Shown here: piece by piece, positions 26,347 through 35,125 of the stretch
Layout: every line of letters starts with the position of its first letter
Position numbering within the stretch: position 1 is the first letter of the stretch
Assembly: GCA_964587155.1 (NCBI GenBank)
Contig: CAZPKF010000012.1
Coordinates: 1 to 64,000 of the forward strand
Origin: Hallerella sp964587155
GTDB lineage: Bacteria; Fibrobacterota; Fibrobacteria; Fibrobacterales; Fibrobacteraceae
DNA length: 64,000 nt
Direction of reading: 5' to 3'
Program-made: the position numbers and the translations under genes
Notes under the pieces: generated by a model
What the model was told of the DNA's origin: nothing
What the model saw: the letters and a program-made list of their open reading frames with translations, nothing else
Database searches by the model: none

Positions 26347-26829
26347 TTTTTACTGCCGTGCCGCACGGGTGTTGAATGTCTTTGAGTCAATGACTCTGGA
26401 GGGGATTCCAAGCGCCAATAAAAGCGTATTCTCTAAAGAAGCGCTTTCTTTCACGGCCTTGTGAAACTGTGGTCGATTTTTGTTGTGAACAAAAATCCGA
26501 AAAGAAACGCAAAATGTTATATCAAATGGAGTTGGGATTGCCGCATTGCAGTTGATATGGAAACCGTTTTTTCTTGTCGGCGATGACGCAAATTGCGCTG
26601 GCGGACTATTGTTCCCTTTGCCGTGGATTTACCCTGTGTGAAAATCAACGAAACTTTATTTAGTGGATATTGTGAAAGTTATTCCGTTTTCAATTTAAGA
26701 GGGCAAAGACTTTTGCTCAAAAATTTTGACGGCGGCCTTTTGGAAATTCCGAATGTTCCGGCGGTCCTCTGCATTGGAAAAATTTGGATGCCTTTCAAAT
26801 AAAAGACGTCTATTTTTCCGATCCTGAAT
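26347..26829. other. Intergenic region with decayed coding traces
   Basis: About 480 bp between the convergent DUF1846 and SIMPL genes. Apart from the C-terminal-domain relic described separately, I see only a weak hairpin (CCGTG/CACGG at 26356-26368), which may help end the tkt transcript. Confidence 0.4.
26593..26802 (+). pseudogene. Relic of a secreted-protein C-terminal sorting-like domain
   Basis: A 69-codon open stretch whose middle reads YSVFNLRGQRLLLKNF, then LLEIPNVPAVLCIGKIW. This resembles the final beta-strands of the C-terminal domains on many secreted Fibrobacter proteins (pattern: F-[ND]-[LM]-x-G-[QR] ... I/V-P ... P-x-G/A). There is no start signal or upstream domain. I take it as the tail of a degraded secreted protein, a weak call based on pattern only. 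Confidence 0.3.
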
Positions 26830-28161
26830 TTATTTCAGTTCAAAGACAAGGCGTGCTGTCGCGGAAACTTCGACAGAATCCGCAATGGCTTCGGCGGCGT
26901 TTCCGTATCCATTTGAAAGTTCGACAGCGCCCGATGCTTTAGCCGCTCTAGAATACATTCTGGCTGTCGGTTCAGAAGAATCGTCAATCGAAAGAATGCC
27001 TCCGAGATGCATTCCAAGCCCTTCGGCAAAAAGCTTCGCTTTTTCCTTGGCGATTTCGATGGCCTTTCCGTGTGCCGTTTTTTGGGTGATAGGCTCTGTT
27101 CCGTTGTTCTGCAAATCGTTTGATTTGGCGAATGTCTTGACGACTGTTCCGGCGGTGTCCTTCGAATGCGTCGTGACTTCAAAAAATTGATTTGCACGGT
27201 ATCCCAAAAATTCATTCTTTCCCGATTGATAATTGTAACGGAAATTTTTGGTCAGAGAAATTTGCCCGGTGGAAACGTCAGTATCCAGAACGCCCAAATC
27301 CCGGAGCTGCCGCAGAATTTCTGCATTCCTCTTCACAGCTTGCTGGTAAAGTGCCTTTTTGTCCGCGCCTTGCAATTCCAGTTGAAAGAATGTTTTGAAT
27401 TCATCTGCAGCGAATTTTTCCGTTTCGCGGGAAAGTATTTCGAGTTGGGCGAGATTCTTGGAATCGGAGAATGAACGTTTGGCGGACTTTGGAAGCAATT
27501 CTTTTTTCAAGAAGAGGGACGCTTCGACTGTCGCTTCGTTTGAACCGGAAACAAAATATTCCAACGTTCCCTTGGCGTATAAAATGCGCCCTGTGTCTAG
27601 ATTGTTTCCCGCTGTGGACGTGTATTCTGCCGCTTTCGACAAGGCATTTCTGCTTACGGCATTGACAGCCTCTTCAAAGGCATTGCAGGAAATATTCATG
27701 GATCTGTCAATTGCAGGTTCTATTTCCACGTCGGGAAGCTCCGAAACGGCTCCCGACAGGGCTTCTGCCTGTTTGGGGGGAGCGTGGACGACAAAGTTTT
27801 GCCTTGCGCGGAAGTTTCCTTCGCCATCTGAAGTTTGGGTTATTTGGATGCTTTCCCGTTCAATGGAAATTGTTTTCTCTGAACCCAAGGAATCCCGTTT
27901 GGCGAAAATGGCTGCCCGGAGTTCCGCCATTTTTTGGTAAAGCTCCTCGTGGGAATTGCCCAAAAGGGAAACTGTCAGTCGCAAGGGACGGCCTTCGCTC
28001 AAGGGAACTTTTCGTATTTCAGAGGTTTTTACTGAGACAGACTGTGCGGACTCCAGCGAGGCGTTCGCCTTTTCGGCGGGAACATTTTCGTTGTGCAGGA
28101 AAACTGCCGTCAAGAGGACAGCCCCAAAAGCGACGATGCCTGAAAACAGTTTGATGTTCAT
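26830..28161 (-). CDS. SIMPL-domain (DUF541) protein, apparently with two SIMPL copies
   Basis: A 443-aa envelope protein with an N-terminal signal anchor (residues 5-22). The C-terminal about 200 residues form a SIMPL domain: FLGYRANQFFEVTT, AIEIAKEKAKLFAEGLGMHLGG and the closing strand VEVSATARLVFEL. The N-terminal half shows the same order of elements (LRLTVSLLGNSHEELYQKM, then VNAVSRNALSKAAEYTSTAGNNL, then GTLEYFVSG), suggesting a diverged duplicate. The family's function is poorly defined. It begins 3 bp after mltG ends, so it is the second gene of an operon. Confidence 0.82.
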   Translation of the reverse strand: MNIKLFSGIVAFGAVLLTAVFLHNENVPAEKANASLESAQSVSVKTSEIRKVPLSEGRPLRLTVSLLGNSHEELYQKMAELRAAIFAKRDSLGSEKTISIERESIQITQTSDGEGNFRARQNFVVHAPPKQAEALSGAVSELPDVEIEPAIDRSMNISCNAFEEAVNAVSRNALSKAAEYTSTAGNNLDTGRILYAKGTLEYFVSGSNEATVEASLFLKKELLPKSAKRSFSDSKNLAQLEILSRETEKFAADEFKTFFQLELQGADKKALYQQAVKRNAEILRQLRDLGVLDTDVSTGQISLTKNFRYNYQSGKNEFLGYRANQFFEVTTHSKDTAGTVVKTFAKSNDLQNNGTEPITQKTAHGKAIEIAKEKAKLFAEGLGMHLGGILSIDDSSEPTARMYSRAAKASGAVELSNGYGNAAEAIADSVEVSATARLVFELK

Positions 28162-28164
28162 CGT

Positions 28165-29169
28165 TTACTCTCCGCGGTTTTTCGCCGCTTGGTTCTTGAA
28201 TTTGTTGTGTTCTGTCAACGTGTTGGAAAAGAAATGCGTGCCGGAACCATCGTCTTTGGCGACAAAGTAAAGCGCGTTAGTCGTGGCCGGTTCAAGGGTC
28301 GCCCGGATGGCCTTTCTTCCCGGATTGGAAATGGGACCGGGCATGAGGCCGGGGAATCTCCGGGTGTTGTATGGATTGTCGCTTTGTAGCTGGCTTTTGT
28401 AAATGGGGCCTGTCAGATTGCGGAAGATGAAGCGGACTGTCGGGTCGGCTCCCAAGGGAATACCCTTGCGCAGACGATTGTGGAATACGCCGGCGATCAA
28501 GTTCCTTTCGTCTGTTTTTCCCGTTTCTTCTTCGACGACGCTAGCAAGCGTGAGAACGCCGTGCCAACCGCCGAGGATGTTCCAAAAAGGGCTGTTTAAC
28601 GCTTTCATTTCGGCTTCCAACTTTTGATTGGCCCTGACCATTTGCCGGGCGACATCCTTTTCCGAAGCGTTGATTTCAACGGGATAGGTATCCGGGAGCA
28701 GATAGCCTTCCAAACTGCCGGCATGGACGCCCAGTTCTTTGGCGAACTCCGGATCGTGGATCAAAGATTCCCATGCGCAAGAGTCAAAATCCGGGAGGAC
28801 TTTGCGGAAATAAGCGGGCATTTCCCACGAAGCTCTGCCTTCAGGAATGGTCACTTTGCGGGTGGCTGTTTTTCCGGAAGTCAAAATCTCGGCAAGACTT
28901 GCGATGCTGGTTCGGGGCGGAATATCGTACCAGCCCGCTTTGATGGAGGCGTTTTGGTGGCGGCACCACCAGTAAAAGAGCTTTGAATGGGATACGAGGC
29001 CTTGCTCTTCGAGGTGTTTTGCGACTTTTGCCACGGATGCGCCGGCATCCACTTGGAAAACGGTCCATCCGGAGACTTTGGAAGGGCCAAAAATGCATTG
29101 TTTGCCCAGTTGAAACGCGCCAAAGGCCAACAGAGCCAAAAAAAGGAGAACGAAAACAATTTTTTTCAT
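28165..29169 (-). CDS. mltG: Endolytic murein transglycosylase MltG (YceG)
   Basis: A 334-aa inner-membrane protein that cuts nascent glycan strands and is thought to terminate peptidoglycan polymerisation. A transmembrane segment (VFVLLFLALLAFGAF) is followed by a LysM-like region (GASVAKVAKHLEEQGLV) and the YceG domain. That domain has the catalytic Glu in ASVVEEETGK, then VFHNRLRKGIPLGADPTV, YNTRRFPGLMPGPISNPG and ALYFVAKDDGSGTHFFS. The long upstream extension of the frame is a shadow of another gene, and the start is placed at MKKIVFVL. It is divergent from the small secreted protein gene. Confidence 0.93.
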   Translation of the reverse strand: MKKIVFVLLFLALLAFGAFQLGKQCIFGPSKVSGWTVFQVDAGASVAKVAKHLEEQGLVSHSKLFYWWCRHQNASIKAGWYDIPPRTSIASLAEILTSGKTATRKVTIPEGRASWEMPAYFRKVLPDFDSCAWESLIHDPEFAKELGVHAGSLEGYLLPDTYPVEINASEKDVARQMVRANQKLEAEMKALNSPFWNILGGWHGVLTLASVVEEETGKTDERNLIAGVFHNRLRKGIPLGADPTVRFIFRNLTGPIYKSQLQSDNPYNTRRFPGLMPGPISNPGRKAIRATLEPATTNALYFVAKDDGSGTHFFSNTLTEHNKFKNQAAKNRGE

Positions 29170-29277
29170 ATGAAAGGGAATATAAAAAGAAAAAAATCGT
29201 GTCGTTTTCGAAAAATAATGGATATATTTGGGATGTAGATTGAAAAGGGTGAAACCCATATTTCGAGGAAATAAGAA

Positions 29278-29718
29278 ATGACAAAAAAGATTTTGTTCGG
29301 ACTTCTGGCTTTGATGGTCGCCGTTGCCACGGCAGCCCCGAAAACGGTGAAATCCAAACGCGGAGACATCGATTTGACAAAGACCAAAGGTGGTACGGAC
29401 GTGGTTTGTACGGCGGCGTTCAGCGATGAACTCCGGATTGTCAAAGATGATGGTGACGCCGTTTTGGTCAAAGGTTCTTGCGGTCAAGGGTGGGTTGGCA
29501 AAAGTGCCGTAGAATATGTCGCTCAGGCTGCCGGAGACAAGAGCATGTCCCTCGAAGGCGTTGACGTTGTCGGTTGGATTGACAACCCGAGCGCCATCTT
29601 CGTTTTGGATGCCGACGCCAATGAATTGGATGGCGTGAACATTGACCGTGATTTCAAGGAATATCTCCAGCACACGATGGACCGCGAAACCATGGAAATG
29701 CAAAACAACGAAAACTGA
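29278..29718 (+). CDS. Small secreted protein of unknown function
   Basis: A 146-aa protein with a clean signal peptide (MTKKILFGLLALMVAVATAAP). The middle section, with ELRIVKDDGDAVLVKGSCGQGWVGKSAVEYV, resembles a bacterial SH3-like fold (short strands plus GWV), though this is only a pattern match. The C-terminus is acidic. AGGA lies 9 nt upstream of the ATG. It is followed by its own terminator, so it forms a single-gene unit. I do not recognise a function. Confidence 0.75.
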   Translation: MTKKILFGLLALMVAVATAAPKTVKSKRGDIDLTKTKGGTDVVCTAAFSDELRIVKDDGDAVLVKGSCGQGWVGKSAVEYVAQAAGDKSMSLEGVDVVGWIDNPSAIFVLDADANELDGVNIDRDFKEYLQHTMDRETMEMQNNEN

Positions 29719-29740
29719 TTTTGTTTTATACCTCCTTGGA

Positions 29741-29763
29741 AAGTCCAACCTGTGGTTGGGCTT
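29741..29763 (+). terminator. Terminator of the small secreted protein gene
   Basis: Stem AAGTCCAACC / GGTTGGGCTT with a 3-nt loop, followed by TCTTTTG on the plus strand, 22 bp after the stop codon. Confidence 0.8.
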
Positions 29764-29795
29764 TCTTTTGTATGCGAAGGCAACTTCGCAAAAAA

Positions 29796-29816
29796 GGCTT
29801 CGATGCGTTCGAAGCC
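29796..29816 (-). terminator. Terminator of murB
   Basis: Stem GGCTTCGA / TCGAAGCC with a 5-nt loop. On the minus strand six T residues follow. It lies about 30 bp beyond the murB stop codon. Confidence 0.8.
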
Positions 29817-29846
29817 CTTCGTGAAAGATTTATAGGATGGCGTGCC

Positions 29847-30725
29847 TTAAAAATCGCCGAGGAAAATGACTTCCCGTTCCAGTTCGATTCCGCTGTTTTC
29901 AAGAACTTTCGCCTTGACGTATTCGGAAAGTTTGTAGATGTCTTTGGCGGTGGCGTTGCCGCTGTTGACAATAAAGTTCGCGTGCTTGGGAGAGACTTCT
30001 GCGCCGCCAATCCGATAGCCTTTCAGACCGGCGCTTTCGATGAGGGCACCGGGAAATCCGGTTGCAGGGCGTTTGAACATGGAACCCGCACTGGGAAGGT
30101 CTAGCGGCTGCTTAGCCTTGCGTTCCTCAAGGATTTTTTTCTGTGCGGAGAGCAGCACGTCTGGGGATTCTTTTGTCAGTAAAAACGTCGCATTGAGAAT
30201 GATCCGCGGCGAGTTCCGGAAAATGGAGCTTCTGTATCCCAGTCCGCATTCTTCAACGGATAATTTGACTATGGAATCGTCTTCGTTGAGACATTCGACA
30301 GATTGCAACGTTCCGGAAATTTCTTCGCCATAAGCTCCGGCGTTCATGGTGACTGCGCCGCCAATGGATCCGGGAATTCCCGCCAAAAGATGCATTCCCG
30401 AAAGGCCGAGCGTTGCGCTTGTCCGGGCCAACAGGGAAAGGGGGGCTGCCGCCATCGCTTTGAGCGATTCTCCGTCAAACTTGAATTGCGAAAATCCTTT
30501 GCCCAGTTGGATGATGAGTCCGTTGAATCCGGAATCCGAAATGACGACGTTGGATCCGCGGCCCAAGAGAAAGTAGGGGAGCCCGTTTTCTCTGGCGAAA
30601 TTTTTGGCCGAAATGAGTTCTTCGACGGAATCCGGCTTGGAATAAAAGCGCGCAATGCCGCCGGCGCGGAATGTTGTCCGCGATTTCATGTCGATGTTTT
30701 CAAAAATGGATTCAGGTATGAGCAT
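29847..30725 (-). CDS. murB: UDP-N-acetylenolpyruvoylglucosamine reductase
   Basis: A flavoenzyme of 292 aa that completes UDP-MurNAc synthesis. FAD-binding stretches include LGRGSNVVISD and IPGSIGGAVTMNAGAYG. The catalytic Ser lies in PSAGSMFKRP, and the C-terminal Glu region is present. The start is MLIPESIFENIDMK; the frame's 16 upstream codons have no support. It appears monocistronic, with a terminator on its 3' side. Confidence 0.94.
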   Translation of the reverse strand: MLIPESIFENIDMKSRTTFRAGGIARFYSKPDSVEELISAKNFARENGLPYFLLGRGSNVVISDSGFNGLIIQLGKGFSQFKFDGESLKAMAAAPLSLLARTSATLGLSGMHLLAGIPGSIGGAVTMNAGAYGEEISGTLQSVECLNEDDSIVKLSVEECGLGYRSSIFRNSPRIILNATFLLTKESPDVLLSAQKKILEERKAKQPLDLPSAGSMFKRPATGFPGALIESAGLKGYRIGGAEVSPKHANFIVNSGNATAKDIYKLSEYVKAKVLENSGIELEREVIFLGDF

Positions 30726-31066
30726 CGTTTGTGAAAGATAAAAAAAGCTTGCCGGATTGGAGGATTCCCACAAGGCGGAGCGTTAAAAGTTTGGCGAAAA
30801 CGAACTTCCACTTCACCAAAAAGGCTCGCCGTCTGCGTTCCATCAAGTGCAAAATTCATCCCACTTGCAGAAAAGGGTTTTCGTTCAAAATCCCAAGTTA
30901 ATCAACTCATCCCTTCTCGAAGATTTCATCGCTCGTGCCTAATCTTTAATCTCTAACATCTCATTTTTAATCGACAAATCCCGTTCCGTGAAAACGGCTT
31001 GTCGTTGCAGCCAAAATAAAGAAAAGCCCGCCGAGTTGTCGGCGAGTTGTGATTGGTGGAGAGCTT
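30726..31066. other. Intergenic region with a 21-bp dispersed repeat
   Basis: About 340 bp between murB and the secreted metalloprotease-like gene. It carries a 21-bp sequence at 30812-30832 found again, inverted, at 47893-47913. A second short similarity (GCAGAAAAGG at 30867 onward, versus the complement of 47807-47824) occurs in the same relative order. No gene is visible. Confidence 0.5.
31026..31047 (-). terminator. Terminator of the secreted metalloprotease-like gene
   Basis: Stem CGCCGA / TCGGCG with a GTTG loop at its core. On the minus strand it is followed by GGGCTTTTCTTTATTTT. It lies about 20 bp beyond the stop of the large secreted protein. Confidence 0.75.
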
Positions 31067-33544
31067 TTACCGGGAGATGGAAATGGAGCGGGCTTCGCGG
31101 TAATCGCCGCTTGTCACTTTGACGATGTAAGTCGCGGGAGGAAGTCCCATTTTTTTCAGGTCAAGGGTTGCTTCGTGGCCGCCTGCATTTTGGAAACCGA
31201 TGATTTCTGCTGCAATCAGGGAACCGTAAGGGCTGAACAGGGAAATCTTGACGTTGTCGCGGCGGTCTAAAGAGTAATGGACGTTCAAGATGCCGTTTTG
31301 GTAAGAAAGATTCAGATGCGTTGCCGGGCCGGAAATGCCATACATCAAGGCGGTTGTCACCTCGGATTCTCCGCTGCTGATTTCATTGGAAACGGTCACG
31401 AAAATGTTGTAAAGCACTTTGTTTCCGTTGAACAGGAATCCTTGTTGGAGTGAATATGTTTCTCCGTTGGAAACGCGGTTGGGATAATGCCCGACGTTTC
31501 CCTTTCCTTCTGCGAGGTTGAATTCCGAATAAATGGTCGCCTTGTCGGACGCGTATTCTACGGTGTTCCCATCGCCATCGAACCAATGTCCTGGGGCATT
31601 CGCCGTGGAGACTGTGTTTTCGTTTCCGTTCGGTTCTTTGGCGAAATAAACCGCCTTTGTAGCGAGTTCGGATTCCTGGATGCCCAGCGCCTTGGCCGCT
31701 TCGGAAAGTTTCAAGTCAAAAGAGACTGACGCGTAATTGTCGTCGATGGGGAGCAGGATGGAAACGTCATAGGTTTTGACGACAGTTTCAGCCACCGTTG
31801 CGGAACTGGAATAATGGCTGCCGCTGTTCGATGAGTTGACCGCCGCGCTCGAAGAACTGGCGAGGAAAACGGAGGAACTGGATTGTTGTGCCGATGAACT
31901 GGAAGCTTGGACCGAGGAGCTTGAATTTTGAATCGAAGAGCTGGACTTGAGCGTGGAGGAAGAACTCGAAAGTTCCGGCCAGCTGTAAGTCAGCTTGAAG
32001 TCGCGGTAATAAGCCGTATTCGCATCGCCCGCGCCGCTGATTCCGGATTCGAGCTTTATCTTGTAACCGTAGTGGTTCTTGCGGATGTCTTCGTTTCCGC
32101 TGTAATTGTAGTCCGTGTTGACGGCGACGGCGAAAATCATTTGGGTTCCATTTGTAGAGGAGGGCGTTTTGTCTAACCGGAGCGTGATGGAACCTTCGCC
32201 GGTAATCGGCTCGCTGTAAACGGGAGTGCCGTCCGTGGCGCGGTAGCAAAGGAGAAAGTTCATGTTCGTGTTATTGGAAAGGCTGCCTTCCGGGTAAAAA
32301 GAGACGGTGACTTCTTTTGCGCCGCTTTGCACTTTTAGAGGAATCTGGTTTGCGCCAGACCAGCCCGGCGTGATGTCTTGATTGGGAACTAGGTAATCGC
32401 CGCTGCGGGTCATTGTTTGGTAGGGAGTCATTGTCCAGGTGTAGCTGTAATTTCTGTTATCCCAGTAATCCTGTTCCCAATAAGTTTGTACGCCGAATTG
32501 TTGATTGAGAAGGTTCCGCAATTCTTCTGACCAGCCCTTCATATCGAGAAGGGTCAACCGTGCGCGGAATTCCGTAATCAATCTGCGGACTCCCGCATCG
32601 CCCAGGCCGTAATCTTTTCCGTAGGTTTCGAGCAGGTAGGTGTTGTTTTTGCCGACTTCCGCTTTGGCGTTGCCGTAAATCCAGCGGACGGCGCCCGTTC
32701 CCAGCCAGGTGCCTACAAAAGTGGGGAAGATGTTGGAATATTGCGTGCCGCCGATGAGGTAACGCTGATTCGCCTGTACACCTTGTGCGCCGGGGCCTCC
32801 AAACGAGCCGTCGATGAGCCATCCCGAATAGCATTCGATGGGAATGAACGGTGCGATGAGTGTCGCAGCGTTCAAAAATCCCATGCCGGAGTAGGATTTA
32901 TCCTTGCTGCGATGGGCGAACATATCCTGTTGAATCCAAGTGTTTCCGGCTTCTTGGAACCAGTGCGCCAGCTTTGCTCCGGGGTAACCGTTTGTCATGG
33001 AATGGATGCCTTCGTGAATCATCGCGTCCATTTGGGAAACTCTGTCATGGTAGGGGCAGCTGGTGTTGAAGCTGTAAAGGGGGTAAAACGATGCGGCTAC
33101 GGCTGTGTAGCCGGCGACTACAGTTTGCCAACCGCCGGTCGTATCGGTTTTGGCGCCGCCAGCGCAGGTGCCCGAGCCGTAGTAATAGACTGCGCTGTAT
33201 TTGCCGTCTTGCGCTTGCGCATCGGGCGCCCATCCTAGGGTGTCGTATAGGTATTCGAAATCCGTATCGTATTTTTTCAGAATGGAGTCGATGGTGACGT
33301 CCGTGATGCGGGAATCGCGGTCTGCGCCCCAGTAAAATGCCCACCATTTGCCCGCCTTCTTCCCGGTAACGCCGCTGCAATTGTTGTTGAACTGTGTTGG
33401 CGGAGTGATGACGCCAATGTTTGTCTTAGTGTCGTAATCCAAGTCGGAACGGTATCCGGGCCAAGTGTAAGAATCTCCCGATGCGGCGATGCCAAAAGAC
33501 ACTGAGCCTGTCAAGAGAATGCTGAAAAGAATTTTTTGTCGCAT
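31067..33544 (-). CDS. Large secreted protein: gluzincin-like HExxH domain, Ser-rich linker, DUF4859-like module, C-terminal sorting-like domain
   Basis: An exported protein of 825 aa. A signal peptide (residues 1-22) precedes a domain with HEGIH at 177-181 and WFQEAGN about 17 residues later, the spacing expected for a zinc metallopeptidase with Glu as third ligand. This part resembles DUF6055-type proteins. A beta-sandwich region follows, then a long Ser-rich linker (about residues 535-590) typical of Fibrobacter secreted enzymes. Next comes a DUF4859-like module (KTYDVSILLPIDDNYASVSF...). The C-terminal about 80 residues (KISLFSPYGSLIAAE ... LPPATYIVKVTSGDY) look like a secretion/sorting domain. 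The ATG at 33544 is used because two upstream codons begin with TTG. Substrate unknown; probably extracellular protein or glycoprotein. Confidence 0.8.
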   Translation of the reverse strand: MRQKILFSILLTGSVSFGIAASGDSYTWPGYRSDLDYDTKTNIGVITPPTQFNNNCSGVTGKKAGKWWAFYWGADRDSRITDVTIDSILKKYDTDFEYLYDTLGWAPDAQAQDGKYSAVYYYGSGTCAGGAKTDTTGGWQTVVAGYTAVAASFYPLYSFNTSCPYHDRVSQMDAMIHEGIHSMTNGYPGAKLAHWFQEAGNTWIQQDMFAHRSKDKSYSGMGFLNAATLIAPFIPIECYSGWLIDGSFGGPGAQGVQANQRYLIGGTQYSNIFPTFVGTWLGTGAVRWIYGNAKAEVGKNNTYLLETYGKDYGLGDAGVRRLITEFRARLTLLDMKGWSEELRNLLNQQFGVQTYWEQDYWDNRNYSYTWTMTPYQTMTRSGDYLVPNQDITPGWSGANQIPLKVQSGAKEVTVSFYPEGSLSNNTNMNFLLCYRATDGTPVYSEPITGEGSITLRLDKTPSSTNGTQMIFAVAVNTDYNYSGNEDIRKNHYGYKIKLESGISGAGDANTAYYRDFKLTYSWPELSSSSSTLKSSSSIQNSSSSVQASSSSAQQSSSSVFLASSSSAAVNSSNSGSHYSSSATVAETVVKTYDVSILLPIDDNYASVSFDLKLSEAAKALGIQESELATKAVYFAKEPNGNENTVSTANAPGHWFDGDGNTVEYASDKATIYSEFNLAEGKGNVGHYPNRVSNGETYSLQQGFLFNGNKVLYNIFVTVSNEISSGESEVTTALMYGISGPATHLNLSYQNGILNVHYSLDRRDNVKISLFSPYGSLIAAEIIGFQNAGGHEATLDLKKMGLPPATYIVKVTSGDYREARSISISR

Positions 33545-34217
33545 GACCAAACCATCCCTTTGTAAAAAGTCGTTGATGTGTAAAAAATATATCCACTTTG
33601 TGTGTTTGCGTGTTTTTGATACTTTGTTTTGTAAAGATTCCGTGTTGCAAGTGTGTAAAAATTATTGGAAAATGTTTTCGGCTTCTAGGGGTTTTGTGGG
33701 AGTTCATTCTTCTTCATGGAAAGGTTTGAGAATTTGTTATGGGATAGTTCTCCGTGAAAAATCGAAGGCGTTTTATGCGTGGGTGGGAAAACTGCGGTTA
33801 AAAATTTATCTGCAATTGGATTTACAAATTTTGAAAAATGTTTGATTTTCTTGTTTATGTTTCATTTTAACATAATTCTGGCGTAAATGTTTTGTGTTGC
33901 TTTATGAATGAGAGTTTTGGATTGAATTTACGAACATCAACTAAAAAAGTTTATTTTCTTTGCTTTTTAGGGTTGCGCTTTCTGAAAATTTTATAAATCT
34001 TCTTTTCAAGAAATCTCGATGCAAATACGTCGTGCGAAATTCTGACGAACGTTGTGGTGAGAATTTTTATAAAAACAGCCGGTCGTTGTTTTTCAACCAT
34101 CCGGCGAGAGCCTGCCAAGTGTTGCCGCCTAATAAGGCTTCCGGGGACCTCAAAGAAGCGCGCTTGGTAAGCGTTTGTCAATCGATGCGATATTTGTCGC
34201 AAAAACAAGGAGGGCTT
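33545..34217. other. AT-rich gene-poor stretch
   Basis: About 670 bp. The first 400 bp are AT-rich and show no credible gene. From about 34030 a plus-strand frame is open up to the ribosome site of the next (broken) gene, reading ...NHPARACQVLPPNKASGDLKEARL... I cannot tell whether this is a coding relic. Confidence 0.35.
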
Positions 34218-34506
34218 ATGTCCAACGTTAAGGCGGTGTATTCCGTAGTAACAGAAGTAAACTCCGAGAAAAGAAGTATAACGAAGAATGGGAAAAACGT
34301 AAAGTAAACGTAAAAATGGTTGACGAATATGCTCCAAATGCAAAAGGTTACAGAAAAGGTGGAAAATTTTTCTTTGAAGGAGTGGAGGATACGGTTATTT
34401 GCGAATTAAGAAAAATGGAACAAAAAAATTTTATAATGAGGATGGTTCTTTGACGCGATCAGATAATGGAACTCACTTTAAAATCAAAAAATGGGAGGAA
34501 ATGTAA
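34218..34506 (+). pseudogene. Small toxin-like gene broken by two frameshifts
   Basis: A strong ribosome site (AAGGAGG, 5 nt) precedes ATG at 34218, and the frame begins MSNVKAVYSVVTEVNSEK. The continuing protein then switches frame twice, to KYNEEWEKRKVNVKMVDEYAPN...GGKFFFEGVEDTVICEL, and to KNGTKKFYNEDGSLTRSDNGTHFKIKKWEEM. Each switch is repaired by adding one A to an A run. The restored product (about 97 aa) ends in a TAA that overlaps the next ATG as TAATG. Its small size, tight coupling to a small acidic protein and sequence style suggest a polymorphic-toxin C-terminal domain with its immunity gene. The family is not recognised. Confidence 0.5.
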
Positions 34507-34856
34507 TGCGGTTTGAATTGTTCTTGGGTTTGCAAAATCTGAAATACTATGGAAATATTCCTGAAAAACCAGACGATAGAAATGGACGGGTGGAAATCTA
34601 TAAGTTTGACGATGAAGTTTACGCTCCACTCTTCGATGAAGATTTTATCGATGAAGTGAACGCTCTTTGTGACAGTTGTCTTGACCTTTCGGATGTTGAT
34701 TATTTTGACAAAGACAAATGCGTCAAATTGAAAGACTGGTTGGAAAAACGTTTATCAAAGGAACTGAATCCCTTGCTTAAGCCGATTTATAAAAAATTAT
34801 TGGATTTTGCAGCGCGGGCGATTGAACTTAGAACGGGTGTTGTAATTCAACTTTAA
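34506..34856 (+). CDS. Small acidic protein, possible immunity protein
   Basis: A 116-aa protein starting MRFELFLGLQNLKYYGN, rich in Asp, Glu and aromatic residues, with YFDKDKCVKLKDWLEKRLSKELNPLLKPIYKKLLDFAARAIE-type helices. There is no signal peptide or membrane segment. Its ATG overlaps the stop codon of the frameshifted upstream gene (TAATG), which supports this start over one five codons earlier. Size, acidity and coupling fit an immunity protein, but no named family is recognised. Confidence 0.6.
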   Translation: MRFELFLGLQNLKYYGNIPEKPDDRNGRVEIYKFDDEVYAPLFDEDFIDEVNALCDSCLDLSDVDYFDKDKCVKLKDWLEKRLSKELNPLLKPIYKKLLDFAARAIELRTGVVIQL

Positions 34857-35125
34857 GTCAAACAAGGTATAGGTTCTCAACAAGGCTTCCGGACTTTTGC
34901 TTGATTGCGGATGATTATATTAGTTATCTGAAAAACAAAGGCGTTGAGTTCAATAAAAAAGGGAATCCTATTTTCAAAAAGTGGATGCTTTTGGATTAAA
35001 GTCTCCGCTGGTGGACGGATCTTGCCCGAAAGACTTTTCTTTGACAAGTATTGTCTACAAATGGATGTATTTTTTTATGAAAAAGGCCAGAAGTCCTCAA
35101 GGCTTGCTGTTTTGGAGATTGAAAA
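34857..35125 (+). pseudogene. Toxin C-terminus-like fragment
   Basis: One frame (about 34880-35000) reads ADDYISYLKNKGVEFNKKGNPIF and KKWMLLD before a stop. The pattern Y-L-x3-G-[IV]-x-F-[ND]-x2-G-x-P-x-F recurs at the ends of several polymorphic nuclease toxins. There is no start codon with a ribosome site. A neighbouring frame (FFDKYCLQMDVFFYEKGQKSSRLAVLEIEK) stays open into the next gene. I read this as remnants of a second toxin module. Confidence 0.3.

Noticed and set aside
33489..33845. 118-codon frame overlapping the 5' end of the secreted metalloprotease gene
   Set aside because: Antisense to a clear gene for part of its length and AT-driven composition beyond it.
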